The notes beneath the pieces were generated by a model. It was not told where the DNA came from. It searched no databases and saw only the letters and a list, made by a program, of their open reading frames with translations. This document shows, piece by piece, positions 16,990 to 24,304 of a stretch of 47,679 bases of DNA (position 1 is the stretch's first letter; each line of letters begins with the position of its first letter). The position numbers and the translations under genes were made by a program. Source of the DNA: Planctomycetota bacterium. GTDB taxonomy: Bacteria; Planctomycetota; Planctomycetia; Gemmatales; Gemmataceae. Where the stretch lies: the NCBI GenBank assembly GCA_021809185.1, contig JAKBAI010000012.1:1-47679 (forward strand). The letters are read 5' to 3'.

Positions 16990-18654
16990 TTATTGCTTTG
17001 GTTTAATATCTAAGGTATTAGCAACCTGGTCCACAACGAGAGTTGCGGGGGGTTCTGTTTGATAGTATCCCCAGAGATTATGAACTAATTCGAATCCCAT
17101 GATAGCTCCAAGGAAAACAACCATTAAGGTTGGAAGAAGGAAGATGGTGGGCCAAATCCCCCAAGGAGCAGGTGGCAACGCTCGATTGATAACAAGCGAT
17201 CCTTCCCCTTCCTCTTCTAACAATTCTTCGTCCTTATTGACCCCCTTCAATGCCTGGCTAGCGGAGATACTCTCATCCAGGTTCATATTATCGAAACTGA
17301 TCGATCCTTTGCTTTTCTTTGACTTTGGAGGAGGAACATCATCTATTTCTGATTCGACAAGCTCATCAACCACTTCGGCATCTTCATCAACTACCAAAAC
17401 TTCCGAACCAGATTCCTCTTCAACCAATTCCGATTCGATATCGATCTCAAAATCAGAACTTTCCAATGCCGTATCAGAATCGGATTCTTCAAGAACAGCA
17501 ACTTCTGAAGCCGATTCATCTTCCAGGGCGGGAATATTAAAGTCGGTTTCAAAAATATCTTTTTGATCTTCGATGGCAATCTCTTCAGAATCGCTCGTAT
17601 CTACTTCATCTAGAGTAAGTTCAAATTCACTTTCTGAATCATCGATAATATTTTTTCCGGAACCGATTTTCTTGGCGGATCCTCCCGGTTCGAGACTCAA
17701 TTCAAAATCGATTTCATCAGAAGAATCGTCTTTAGCAGAGATTTTTCCGGTCCCTTTTTTCTCTAAAGACAAGCCGCTATCTTTCGGATTGCCAAGGTTA
17801 ATTCCAGAATTCCCTGATCGGGATTTAGGTTCGTCACCCAAAGAGATTTCATCGCTCGAATCTAAGGAGAGATCGAATTCTTCACTGCTACCAGGAGCAT
17901 CGAGGGTTAGTTCAAATTCGCTACTATCGGGTTCATTTTTAGAGCCTTTTTTCTTTTTGTGATTTTCTTCTTCTAGATTCAAATCAAAATCAGAACTATC
18001 GTGCTCCGCAGCAAGAGTAAGTTCAAACTCGCTGCTTTCCGATTCTGCTGGGGGAGGAATAGTTGGTTTGGGAATTTTTTTAGATGATCCGGAGGATAAT
18101 TTCCCCGATTTGCTGGAACTCAATTTTCCCGATTTTTCAGAACTAGGGACAGGGAAATCCAAAGAGATTTCATCAGAACTAGGAAGATCTAAAGCTTCGT
18201 TTGGTTTAGCTTTCGTAGTCGATTTTTCCAGGCGAACATCGCTATCCCCTTTCTTGGCTTTTTTAATTCCAGAGGGGGAGGGGGGATCTTCAGCAAGGGT
18301 AAAAATATCGTCATTCCCAAAAATTAAGGGATCACTCTCTACTTTAGATTTGGGAGTATGTGAGGGTTGAAACGGTTCAATGGCATGAGCCTGAGTTGGA
18401 CTTAAATTTGAATCCTCCATGGGCATCGTTAAAAGAAGATCCGATGGGGAAGATAGAGCACCCGCGCTGCCAGGATCGCTCATGTTTTTAACAATCCTAA
18501 TCAACTCATCAATATCCCCAGCTCGAAATCGTAAACTGCTTCCATCTCGAAAAGACCGAATATGTTTCCAATCTTCTCTTAACCGCCGTTTGAGTTCATC
18601 AGGAGAAATACCAAGTTTTTCTGCTGCTTCTTCCAGAGTGTATGTCTGTGCCAT
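16990..18654 (-). CDS. Membrane-tethered HTH protein with acidic repeats
   Basis: Encodes 554 residues. Residues 4-57 look like a MerR/excisionase-type winged helix (YTLEEAAEKLGISPDELKRR, then LRFRAGDIDELIRIV). Residues 206-405 are strongly acidic and Ser-rich, with repeated short motifs of the form S-S/D-E/D-F-E/D-L-T/S-L (SSEFELTL at 207, SSDFDLNL at 220, SSEFELTL at 244, SSEEFDLSL at 256, DEIDFELSL at 313, SESEFELTL at 340, SSDFEIDI at 399). One membrane helix follows at about 501-523, with a short tail of about 30 residues outside. The layout suggests a cytoplasmic DNA- or protein-binding head on a disordered acidic stalk tied to the membrane. The role is unknown. Confidence 0.85.
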   Translation of the reverse strand: MAQTYTLEEAAEKLGISPDELKRRLREDWKHIRSFRDGSSLRFRAGDIDELIRIVKNMSDPGSAGALSSPSDLLLTMPMEDSNLSPTQAHAIEPFQPSHTPKSKVESDPLIFGNDDIFTLAEDPPSPSGIKKAKKGDSDVRLEKSTTKAKPNEALDLPSSDEISLDFPVPSSEKSGKLSSSKSGKLSSGSSKKIPKPTIPPPAESESSEFELTLAAEHDSSDFDLNLEEENHKKKKGSKNEPDSSEFELTLDAPGSSEEFDLSLDSSDEISLGDEPKSRSGNSGINLGNPKDSGLSLEKKGTGKISAKDDSSDEIDFELSLEPGGSAKKIGSGKNIIDDSESEFELTLDEVDTSDSEEIAIEDQKDIFETDFNIPALEDESASEVAVLEESDSDTALESSDFEIDIESELVEEESGSEVLVVDEDAEVVDELVESEIDDVPPPKSKKSKGSISFDNMNLDESISASQALKGVNKDEELLEEEGEGSLVINRALPPAPWGIWPTIFLLPTLMVVFLGAIMGFELVHNLWGYYQTEPPATLVVDQVANTLDIKPKQ

Positions 18655-18980
18655 TTTTTATCCAAGCTTTAAAGTGATTTCTTCTGCCTGAGCATTTCTT
18701 TATTTAATTTACCTACTTTTCCTTATTCTACCCATCAACTAATTCGAATACAAGTAAATTCTTTGTGTATCTTCTGATAATATTCGCATGGATCTGTACG
18801 ATTATAGGGATAATCCGGATTCGAATATAAAAATGAATGTTAAGAAGATTTGTCTTCATTTAATTTTTAATCTTGTTGATCACTCAATGTGGCAATGATC
18901 AAAAAGTTTTGGAAAAAAGTGAACCTTCCGCTTGATTCTTGGTTCCTGAATTATATAACAAAAATACTCAAATAATACGA
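18655..18980. other. Intergenic stretch before tRNA-Asp
   Basis: AT-rich DNA of 326 bp. It should contain the promoter of the HTH gene (minus strand) and of the tRNA (plus strand). No other feature recognised. Confidence 0.4.
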
Positions 18981-19054
18981 GGGGATGTAGCTCAATTGGT
19001 TAGAGCACCGGCCTGTCACGCCGGAGGTTGCGGGTTCGAGCCCCGTCATCCTCG
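18981..19054 (+). tRNA. tRNA-Asp(GTC)
   Basis: A 74-nt cloverleaf. Acceptor stem GGGGATG pairs with CATCCTC (one G-U pair), with discriminator G at 19054. The D arm is GCTC/GAGC, the anticodon stem CCGGC/GCCGG (19008-19012 and 19020-19024), the loop CTGTCAC and the anticodon GTC is at 19015-19017. The T arm contains GGTTCGAGCCC. The 3' CCA is not encoded. Confidence 0.97.
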
Positions 19055-19056
19055 TT

Positions 19057-19136
19057 TAATTCTTATCTTGCTTGTTTAATACTTATCATTCACACTTAAT
19101 ACTTATCATTCAAGTTTAATACTTGTCATACTTGTA
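19057..19136. repeat. 20-bp tandem repeat after tRNA, 4 copies
   Basis: Four diverged copies of a unit close to TAATACTTATCATTCAAGTT start at 19057, 19077, 19097 and 19117, immediately 3' of tRNA-Asp. Confidence 0.85.
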
Positions 19137-19167
19137 TATTACCCGCTTCTCGCTTACCAAATAAAAA

Positions 19168-19197
19168 GAGGTTGCGGATTCTATTCCCAGCAACCTC
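19168..19197. terminator. Hairpin downstream of tRNA-Asp
   Basis: GAGGTTGC (19168-19175) and GCAACCTC (19190-19197) form a perfect 8-bp stem with a 14-nt loop. No clean T-run follows, so a role in ending the tRNA transcript or the opposing minus-strand transcript is only a possibility. Confidence 0.4.
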
Positions 19198-19332
19198 AAA
19201 TACTAGCTTTTATCACTTGTTATGATAATGCCCAAGACAAGGAAGAGGCGAGATGGATATCGACCCTTTGGTCTATAAAGAATCAACGTCCATACAAATG
19301 ATGTTATCTTTGATTTTCTTTTTAAGATAAAA

Positions 19333-20082
19333 TTATTTTTTTGGAGAGCTTTCTTTACTATTTTTGGACCCATATTCGATGATTTGAATCACGGTTTTAA
19401 TTTTTGGAGTCGTGCTAGTGATTTCTGCTCGGACCATGCCATTGAGTGGAACTTCTTTATTCGTCCAGATTTTGGATTCTAGGATCACATTTTTATTATC
19501 GTATTCCATCGTAATTTTAGCGGATACCCAATCGCAATCATATTTTTTCCCTTCAATAGTTAGAACCTCTTTCCCCGTTCCCAGTTTTTCTACTTTTACC
19601 TTGTTTTTGGTTCCCAGAGACATGGTGGAAATATCATAGGGTTTGGTCAGATCGATAGTCGATTTTATTGTTTGAGAATCTTCACCCCCCTTCGTGGCTT
19701 GGGTGTGGACTTCAACCGAAGTGGAATTTCTTGAAACAACGGTCTGTTTCATGATTGTTCCTGGATTATCTTTAATTTTAATGGTTTCATCCACAATGCG
19801 ATGTCTAGCCCAATCCCCGACCTTAGCTCGAATGAACGGATTTTCTTTGTTCAAGGTATTGGAAGAACCTTTCGAATCCTTTTGAATGTTTTGTGAGAAA
19901 TGGATCTGAACAGCTCGGGTGATCATAGATTTTGAGATGGTGGTCTCAGGGAAAGCCAATTCTCCAGCTAAAGATCGTTCTTTCGTATCAACGCCAAAAA
20001 TAACGGAGAATGACCCTAAGAGCAAAAGAGGGAGGAAAAAGTTAGAGATTCTATACATAGAGAGATTTTTAAAATTCATCAT
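19333..20082 (-). CDS. Secreted protein of unknown function
   Basis: About 250 residues from the ATG at 20080-20082; the frame is open to a TTG at 20124 and other ATGs occur at 20079 and 20058. A signal peptide is clear (hydrophobic FFLPLLLLGSFSVIFG). The mature part has a predicted beta-rich character: VGDWARHRIVDE, then VVSRNSTSVEVHTQ, then VKVEKLGTGKEVLTIEGKKYDCDWVSAKI, quoted in parts. This resembles small exported planctomycete proteins that keep lipocalin-like or copper-resistance-like barrels, but no family is assigned. It lies downstream of clpX, separated by a strong hairpin. Confidence 0.75.
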   Translation of the reverse strand: MMNFKNLSMYRISNFFLPLLLLGSFSVIFGVDTKERSLAGELAFPETTISKSMITRAVQIHFSQNIQKDSKGSSNTLNKENPFIRAKVGDWARHRIVDETIKIKDNPGTIMKQTVVSRNSTSVEVHTQATKGGEDSQTIKSTIDLTKPYDISTMSLGTKNKVKVEKLGTGKEVLTIEGKKYDCDWVSAKITMEYDNKNVILESKIWTNKEVPLNGMVRAEITSTTPKIKTVIQIIEYGSKNSKESSPKK

Positions 20083-20302
20083 AAAGCAAATCTTTCGTAG
20101 ATTCACGGTAAACGGATAAAACAATACTTACGATATTTTAGAGTTAAAGAAGCGATTCGCAAGGAATTTGAAAATTTCTTCAGAAAAAAATCGATTTCAT
20201 AAATTTTAAGGCTCGAATTATTCTGTTTAATCGATTTTTTTTAACTCACTAAAAACGATTTACACGAATAAATAAAAAAATCAACTTGGGCTTTCAAAAA
20301 GC

Positions 20303-20351
20303 GAAGAGTGAAAAGCGAAGACAGAAAACTGGAGACTGAAAAGAGAAAAGA
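20303..20351. repeat. Degenerate 7-bp tandem array, 7 copies
   Basis: Successive heptamers read GAAGAGT, GAAAAGC, GAAGACA, GAAAACT, GGAGACT, GAAAAGA, GAAAAGA. The strand is strongly purine-biased. Confidence 0.75.
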
Positions 20352-20368
20352 CGTTAGAAGATTAGAAT

Positions 20369-20411
20369 ATCGTCTCGGTCTTGATGGATATCAATTCAAG
20401 ACCGAGACGAT
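20369..20411 (-). terminator. Strong hairpin after clpX
   Basis: A perfect 16-bp inverted repeat (arms 20369-20384 and 20396-20411, core CGTCTCGGTCTTGA) with an 11-nt loop starts 18 bp after the clpX stop. On the minus strand it is followed by a pyrimidine-rich tract rather than a pure T-run. It probably ends the clpX transcript or protects its 3' end. Confidence 0.75.
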
Positions 20412-20428
20412 GGAGGCACTATACAGAA

Positions 20429-21715
20429 TCAAGCAATTTTTTTATCCGAAAGCGGCTCAAACACCATCTTGCGAGAACGAACGGTTGCTTCCGTAACTAG
20501 ATGTTTGCCTTTATTTTGTAATTCTGGCAATTCATAAAGAACTTCAAGCATAATCTCTTCAATAATACTACGCAATCCACGAGCACCTGTATCGCGAGAT
20601 TTGGCCATTCGGGCAATTTCTCGAAGAGCACTTTCCTCGAATTCGAGTTCGGCTCCCTCAAGTTCAAAGAGTTTTTGATACTGTCGAACCAGAGCATTCC
20701 TAGGTTCCTTCAAAATTCGTATGAGAGCTTCTTCATCGAGTGATGCTAGGGGAGCTAAGACGGGTAGTCGTCCGATAAATTCTGGAATCATACCGAACTC
20801 GATCAGATCGTCGCTATTCACCTGATTCAATAAGCTGGTAAGATCTTCATCATGTTGCTGATTTTGAGAACCAAAACCGATTGTTTTACGACCAATTCGT
20901 CTTGAAATCGCTTTTTCCAAGCCCGCGAAGGTACCACCACAGATAAACAGGATATTGGAGGTATCTACCTGAATATACTGCTGCTCTGGATGTTTGCGAC
21001 CCCCTTGAGGTGGAACGTTGCTAACCGTTCCTTCAAGCATTTTGAGAAGTGCTTGTTGAACTCCTTCGCCAGAAACATCTCTCGTGATACTGACATTCTG
21101 GCTGGATTTGGCGATTTTATCGATTTCATCAATATAGATGATGCCACGCTGGGCAGCTTCGATATCAAAATCGGCAGCATGTAGTAGCTTCAAGAGGAGA
21201 TTTTCGACATCCTCCCCGACATAACCTGCTTCGGTGAGAGTGGTGGCATCACCAATCGCAAAAGGAACATCTAGAATCTTAGCCAGAGTTCGAGCTAGTA
21301 AGGTTTTACCACTTCCAGTCGGTCCTATAAGTAAGATGTTACTTTTTTCAATTTCGACTTCACTACGAACAGAATCGCCTAGGCTAAGCCGTTTATAGTG
21401 ATTGTGCACAGCAACCGATAAAACTTTTTTTGCTCGAGTTTGACCAACAACATATTGGTCCAGTTTTTCTTTAATGGTGCGCGGCGCCGGAATTTCGGCT
21501 AGCGCGTTCCGGTTGCTACCTCGTCGTCGTTTTTCCTGATCGATGATCGATTGGCAAAGTTCGATACATTCACTACAGATGTAAACATCTCCCGGACCTT
21601 CAACCAGAGGGCCTACATCTCGGTGACTCTTTCGACAAAATGAACAATAGGCATTTCGATTTTTACCGGTTTGGCCGGTAGGTTTTCTTGGATCGCCAGA
21701 TTTATTATCAGGCAT
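20429..21715 (-). CDS. clpX: ClpX, ATPase subunit of Clp protease
   Basis: Encodes 428 residues, standard length. The N-terminal zinc-binding domain has Cys24, Cys27, Cys47 and Cys50. The AAA+ core has Walker A GPTGSGKT (131-138), pore loop GYVG (164-167), Walker B IIYIDE (192-197) and the RKH loop (240-242). The ClpP-docking IGF tripeptide is at 279-281, so it should pair with ClpP. It unfolds substrates and feeds them to ClpP in the cytoplasm. No clpP or tig gene is adjacent, unlike the common tig-clpP-clpX order. A strong hairpin follows the stop. Confidence 0.98.
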   Translation of the reverse strand: MPDNKSGDPRKPTGQTGKNRNAYCSFCRKSHRDVGPLVEGPGDVYICSECIELCQSIIDQEKRRRGSNRNALAEIPAPRTIKEKLDQYVVGQTRAKKVLSVAVHNHYKRLSLGDSVRSEVEIEKSNILLIGPTGSGKTLLARTLAKILDVPFAIGDATTLTEAGYVGEDVENLLLKLLHAADFDIEAAQRGIIYIDEIDKIAKSSQNVSITRDVSGEGVQQALLKMLEGTVSNVPPQGGRKHPEQQYIQVDTSNILFICGGTFAGLEKAISRRIGRKTIGFGSQNQQHDEDLTSLLNQVNSDDLIEFGMIPEFIGRLPVLAPLASLDEEALIRILKEPRNALVRQYQKLFELEGAELEFEESALREIARMAKSRDTGARGLRSIIEEIMLEVLYELPELQNKGKHLVTEATVRSRKMVFEPLSDKKIA

Positions 21716-22488
21716 GGATTCTCCCGCAGTTAATTTTTCTGTTCCCCTTTTTGAAACAGAAAAACAGATCGTTTATGTTCGCTGTTTAATGGAATTCCGC
21801 TCTCGACCTTGCTAATCCTTCATGATGATTTATTATGCACCATATTTGGATTTCAGGGAAGAGAAAAGAAAGATAAAACAGATTAGAAATTCCTATAAAG
21901 ACGATTATGGGGATTCTGGAGGCCGCGGTTCCTTCCACAACAGGGTTCCTCCCCAACTTCAACACCTTTTTGTCAACTTTACTCGCCAATTTTCTCCTTG
22001 AAATTTTTGGCTATCCACAAAGGAAGAACTATTTCTCCAATTCTCCTTTGTTGAATTCCCTTCTATTTTCTTTTTGACTCATCTGCTTAATGTCAGCTAA
22101 TGACTTTAAGCTCGAGACAAAATTAGAAAAATTACAATTCTTCTGATAGGGCCTATCTTTCCTAGGAACGTTTGTTGTTAATTAGCTTATTTATATTAAG
22201 CAACGCACGATCCGAGTTGTTAATTTTGCAGGTATGTTCTATTCGCAATTGTGATGGTTTAATCCTGGTTTGTTTCGTAATTTTTACATTTCCTAATTTT
22301 ATATTTCACTGGCGATTCTGTTTGGTAATTGGAATGATTGATATTGCTAGCAAAAATACTACATCCAATCGATATTATCCTTTGATATTATCCTTTGATG
22401 GACTATTTCGTCTCTTCTCCAGCGTCTCTTCTCCAGCGTCTCTTCTCCGCATGATCTTTGTTCCTTCTAAATCGAAAAAGCAGTGACT
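21716..22488. other. Intergenic stretch, 773 bp
   Basis: No convincing gene. Frames at 21786-21989 (minus) and 22172-22486 (plus) lack ribosome sites and motifs. It contains a 13-bp tandem repeat (22371-22396, unit GATATTATCCTTT) and a 14-bp tandem repeat (22409-22448). It must hold the clpX promoter. Confidence 0.6.
22409..22448. repeat. 14-bp tandem repeat, about 3 copies
   Basis: The unit CGTCTCTTCTCCAG starts at 22409, 22423 and 22437 (the last truncated). The period is twice seven, and the strand is pyrimidine-rich, mirroring the purine-rich heptads at 20303. Confidence 0.9.
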
Positions 22489-23055
22489 CTAAATCTCTCT
22501 TTTCCCCGTTTCTTCTGAGTGAGGGGATTTCAGTTCCTTTTCCTCTCCAAGTGATGGGACAGGTGATGACCCAAGTGCCGGAGCTGGGGGAATGGGATCA
22601 GCGGAGTTCAAGCTTTGGGCCGGGTTTGATGCTGAACTTTCCGGGATCACAAATTGATCATCGGGCAAAGGTTCTGCAAAACTAATTTTGTTGACATTTA
22701 TTTGAGGTTGATCGTTGGGACTTCGTTTCTCCTTCATGGAATTAGTCGGTTTCAAACTATTCCCTTGAGTAGCCTTTTGCGCTATTTTTGATTTTATCTT
22801 TTGATATTCTTCTTCGGTTAATTCCCCTGCCTCATACATGGATCGAAAAGAAGTCATTCGATTCGCTTCAGCATTCGTATTTTCGGCGAATTGACTTCTC
22901 CGCCAGCGTTGCAGCCAATTCAGAAAAATGGCAGATCCTAGCATAATCGTTACCAGAATCCCGATAGTTACCCAGAAATCGCTGGTTTCAATTGCTCGAA
23001 CCGCTTTCTGAACTTCTTTTGGATCGGCTCCTATTATAGGAATCATGATGATCAT
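22489..23055 (-). CDS. Single-span membrane protein with SHOCT-like motif
   Basis: Encodes 188 residues; an alternative ATG lies three codons in (23046). One membrane helix at about 29-48 (VTIGILVTIMLGSAIFLNWL) is followed by a basic stretch. Residues 70-92 read MTSFRSMYEAGELTEEEYQK and then IKSKI, which matches the short SHOCT-type helix pair found at the ends of many membrane proteins. The tail (100-188) is Pro/Ser-rich and likely disordered. Function unknown. Confidence 0.78.
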   Translation of the reverse strand: MIIMIPIIGADPKEVQKAVRAIETSDFWVTIGILVTIMLGSAIFLNWLQRWRRSQFAENTNAEANRMTSFRSMYEAGELTEEEYQKIKSKIAQKATQGNSLKPTNSMKEKRSPNDQPQINVNKISFAEPLPDDQFVIPESSASNPAQSLNSADPIPPAPALGSSPVPSLGEEKELKSPHSEETGKREI

Positions 23056-23562
23056 CTTAGAAACCTTGTTTGATTATTTCGAATATTAAACTCTCAAATA
23101 ATGAACTTCCAAAAATCGATTATATTTATGTTTCAAAAATTCGCCAATTCCATTCTTCAAAACGACAAAACGATGATTAATCAAAGCGGCTCAATACAAT
23201 AGCGGATTTTGGTTAAAGCAAGGATCGATTTAGCCCTCCTTTTACTCCTTTTAGTCCTATTATTTGGTATCTCCTATCTGTCCCTTAATCGGTCTCTTAG
23301 TGTTATAACTTATTATACTCCCTCGCCAAGACTTTTATGGATCGATTTCCCCAATCTAGATTTCGTTACTATGCTCGTCCATTAGTTTTAGAGTAAATTT
23401 ACCTCGATTTTTGCATGATTTTTTGCAATCCTTACTAAAAAATCAGTAAAAATAGTCTATTCTCAAGAAACCTTTTCCAATTTATTGTAAAATATTCAGA
23501 AGAAAAATGATCGAAAAAAATTAGGATTTTGATAGAAATTTTTATGATTTAAGGTGAGAAAT
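23056..23562. other. Intergenic stretch, 507 bp
   Basis: Divergent promoter region between two small genes. AT-rich; no open frame, repeat array or strong stem seen. Confidence 0.5.
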
Positions 23563-24027
23563 ATGGGTTTCATCTGTCTGTTGGCACTTTTTCTATTGGA
23601 TGATCCTGATGATTTATTGACCGATACAACAAAACGGCCCCACCCGCTTGCCCCGAGTTTGACACAACTCAGTGCTGAAGAAGAGAAAAAGATTGAGAAG
23701 ATTATTGACCAGTTTATCTTAGCAGATACGGGAAAAATAATTGGTCAATCCGCACAAAAGGCAATCGCTGATTTCAAAGGATTAGGCCCCGATGCCTTTT
23801 TTGAACTAATTAAAGGATTTAACAAAGCAGCTGAAATAGAGCATAGTTGCCCGGCTTTGACGATTGCTAGGAAGTTAAAAAATCAACTTTCACGATCCAA
23901 AGATAGGCAACTGTTACAATATGCTCGGGAGAATCTTGGTGTTGGCGTTAAAAAATCGAAATACTCTGATGTTACGCGGGAATTGAAATGGACCGCTACC
24001 CAACAACAAAAGAAATTAGGAAGGTAG
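23563..24027 (+). CDS. Small hypothetical protein
   Basis: About 154 residues. The ATG at 23563 is chosen over the GTG at 23554 because AAGGTGAG sits just upstream of it, one of the best Shine-Dalgarno sites in the window. The N-terminus has a short hydrophobic run (MGFICLLALFLL) that may be a signal. The rest is helical and charged: KIEKIIDQFILADTGK, DAFFELIKGFNKAAEI, and a basic tail ending in QQKKLGR. The helix pairs could be a short HEAT-like unit. Function not recognised. Confidence 0.72.
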   Translation: MGFICLLALFLLDDPDDLLTDTTKRPHPLAPSLTQLSAEEEKKIEKIIDQFILADTGKIIGQSAQKAIADFKGLGPDAFFELIKGFNKAAEIEHSCPALTIARKLKNQLSRSKDRQLLQYARENLGVGVKKSKYSDVTRELKWTATQQQKKLGR

Positions 24028-24229
24028 TTTTTACTTCTTAATTTCCTTAAAAAGAATCCCTTAAAAAGAATTCTATTATGAGGGATTTCAATAAATAATA
24101 GTCATCGAAATAGATATGTTGAAATACTTGATTGTTCTACGGGGCATCTGAGTCTTTGATTAAAACCAAATGTCTTTTTGTAGAAGTTGTGCGCGGATCA
24201 TTTTCATTATCCATGCGCTCGAAATAACC

Positions 24230-24296
24230 ATTTTACCTTAGTCAGCTGATCGTTAAGAATCGCCTTGGTCCACTAATTAGTGGACTAAGGTAAAAT
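24230..24296. repeat. Two overlapping, competing inverted repeats
   Basis: Outer pair: ATTTTACCTTAGTC (24230-24243) with its exact complement (24283-24296). Inner pair: a near-perfect palindrome 24263-24290 (14-bp arms, one G-U pair). Bases 24283-24290 belong to both, so only one stem can form at a time. The element lies just past the stop of the DUF4139 gene. Confidence 0.8.
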
Positions 24297-24304
24297 AGAT
24301 GAAT

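Larger units (their letters stand above)
20083..20428. other. Intergenic stretch with heptad repeat and hairpin
   Basis: 346 bp between clpX and the secreted-protein gene. It contains the purine-rich 7-bp array and the 16-bp stem described separately; the rest is AT-rich and unremarkable. Confidence 0.6.

Noticed and set aside
19057-19136. Integration (att) site behind tRNA-Asp
   Set aside because: The repeats do not copy the tRNA 3' end, and no integrase or mobile gene follows within the window.
21786-21989. 67-codon minus-strand frame upstream of clpX
   Set aside because: One hydrophobic stretch but no ribosome site and no family resemblance; more likely leader DNA of clpX.
22172-22486. 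104-codon plus-strand hydrophobic frame
   Set aside because: It has a non-ATG start and runs through two tandem repeats; no ribosome site was seen.
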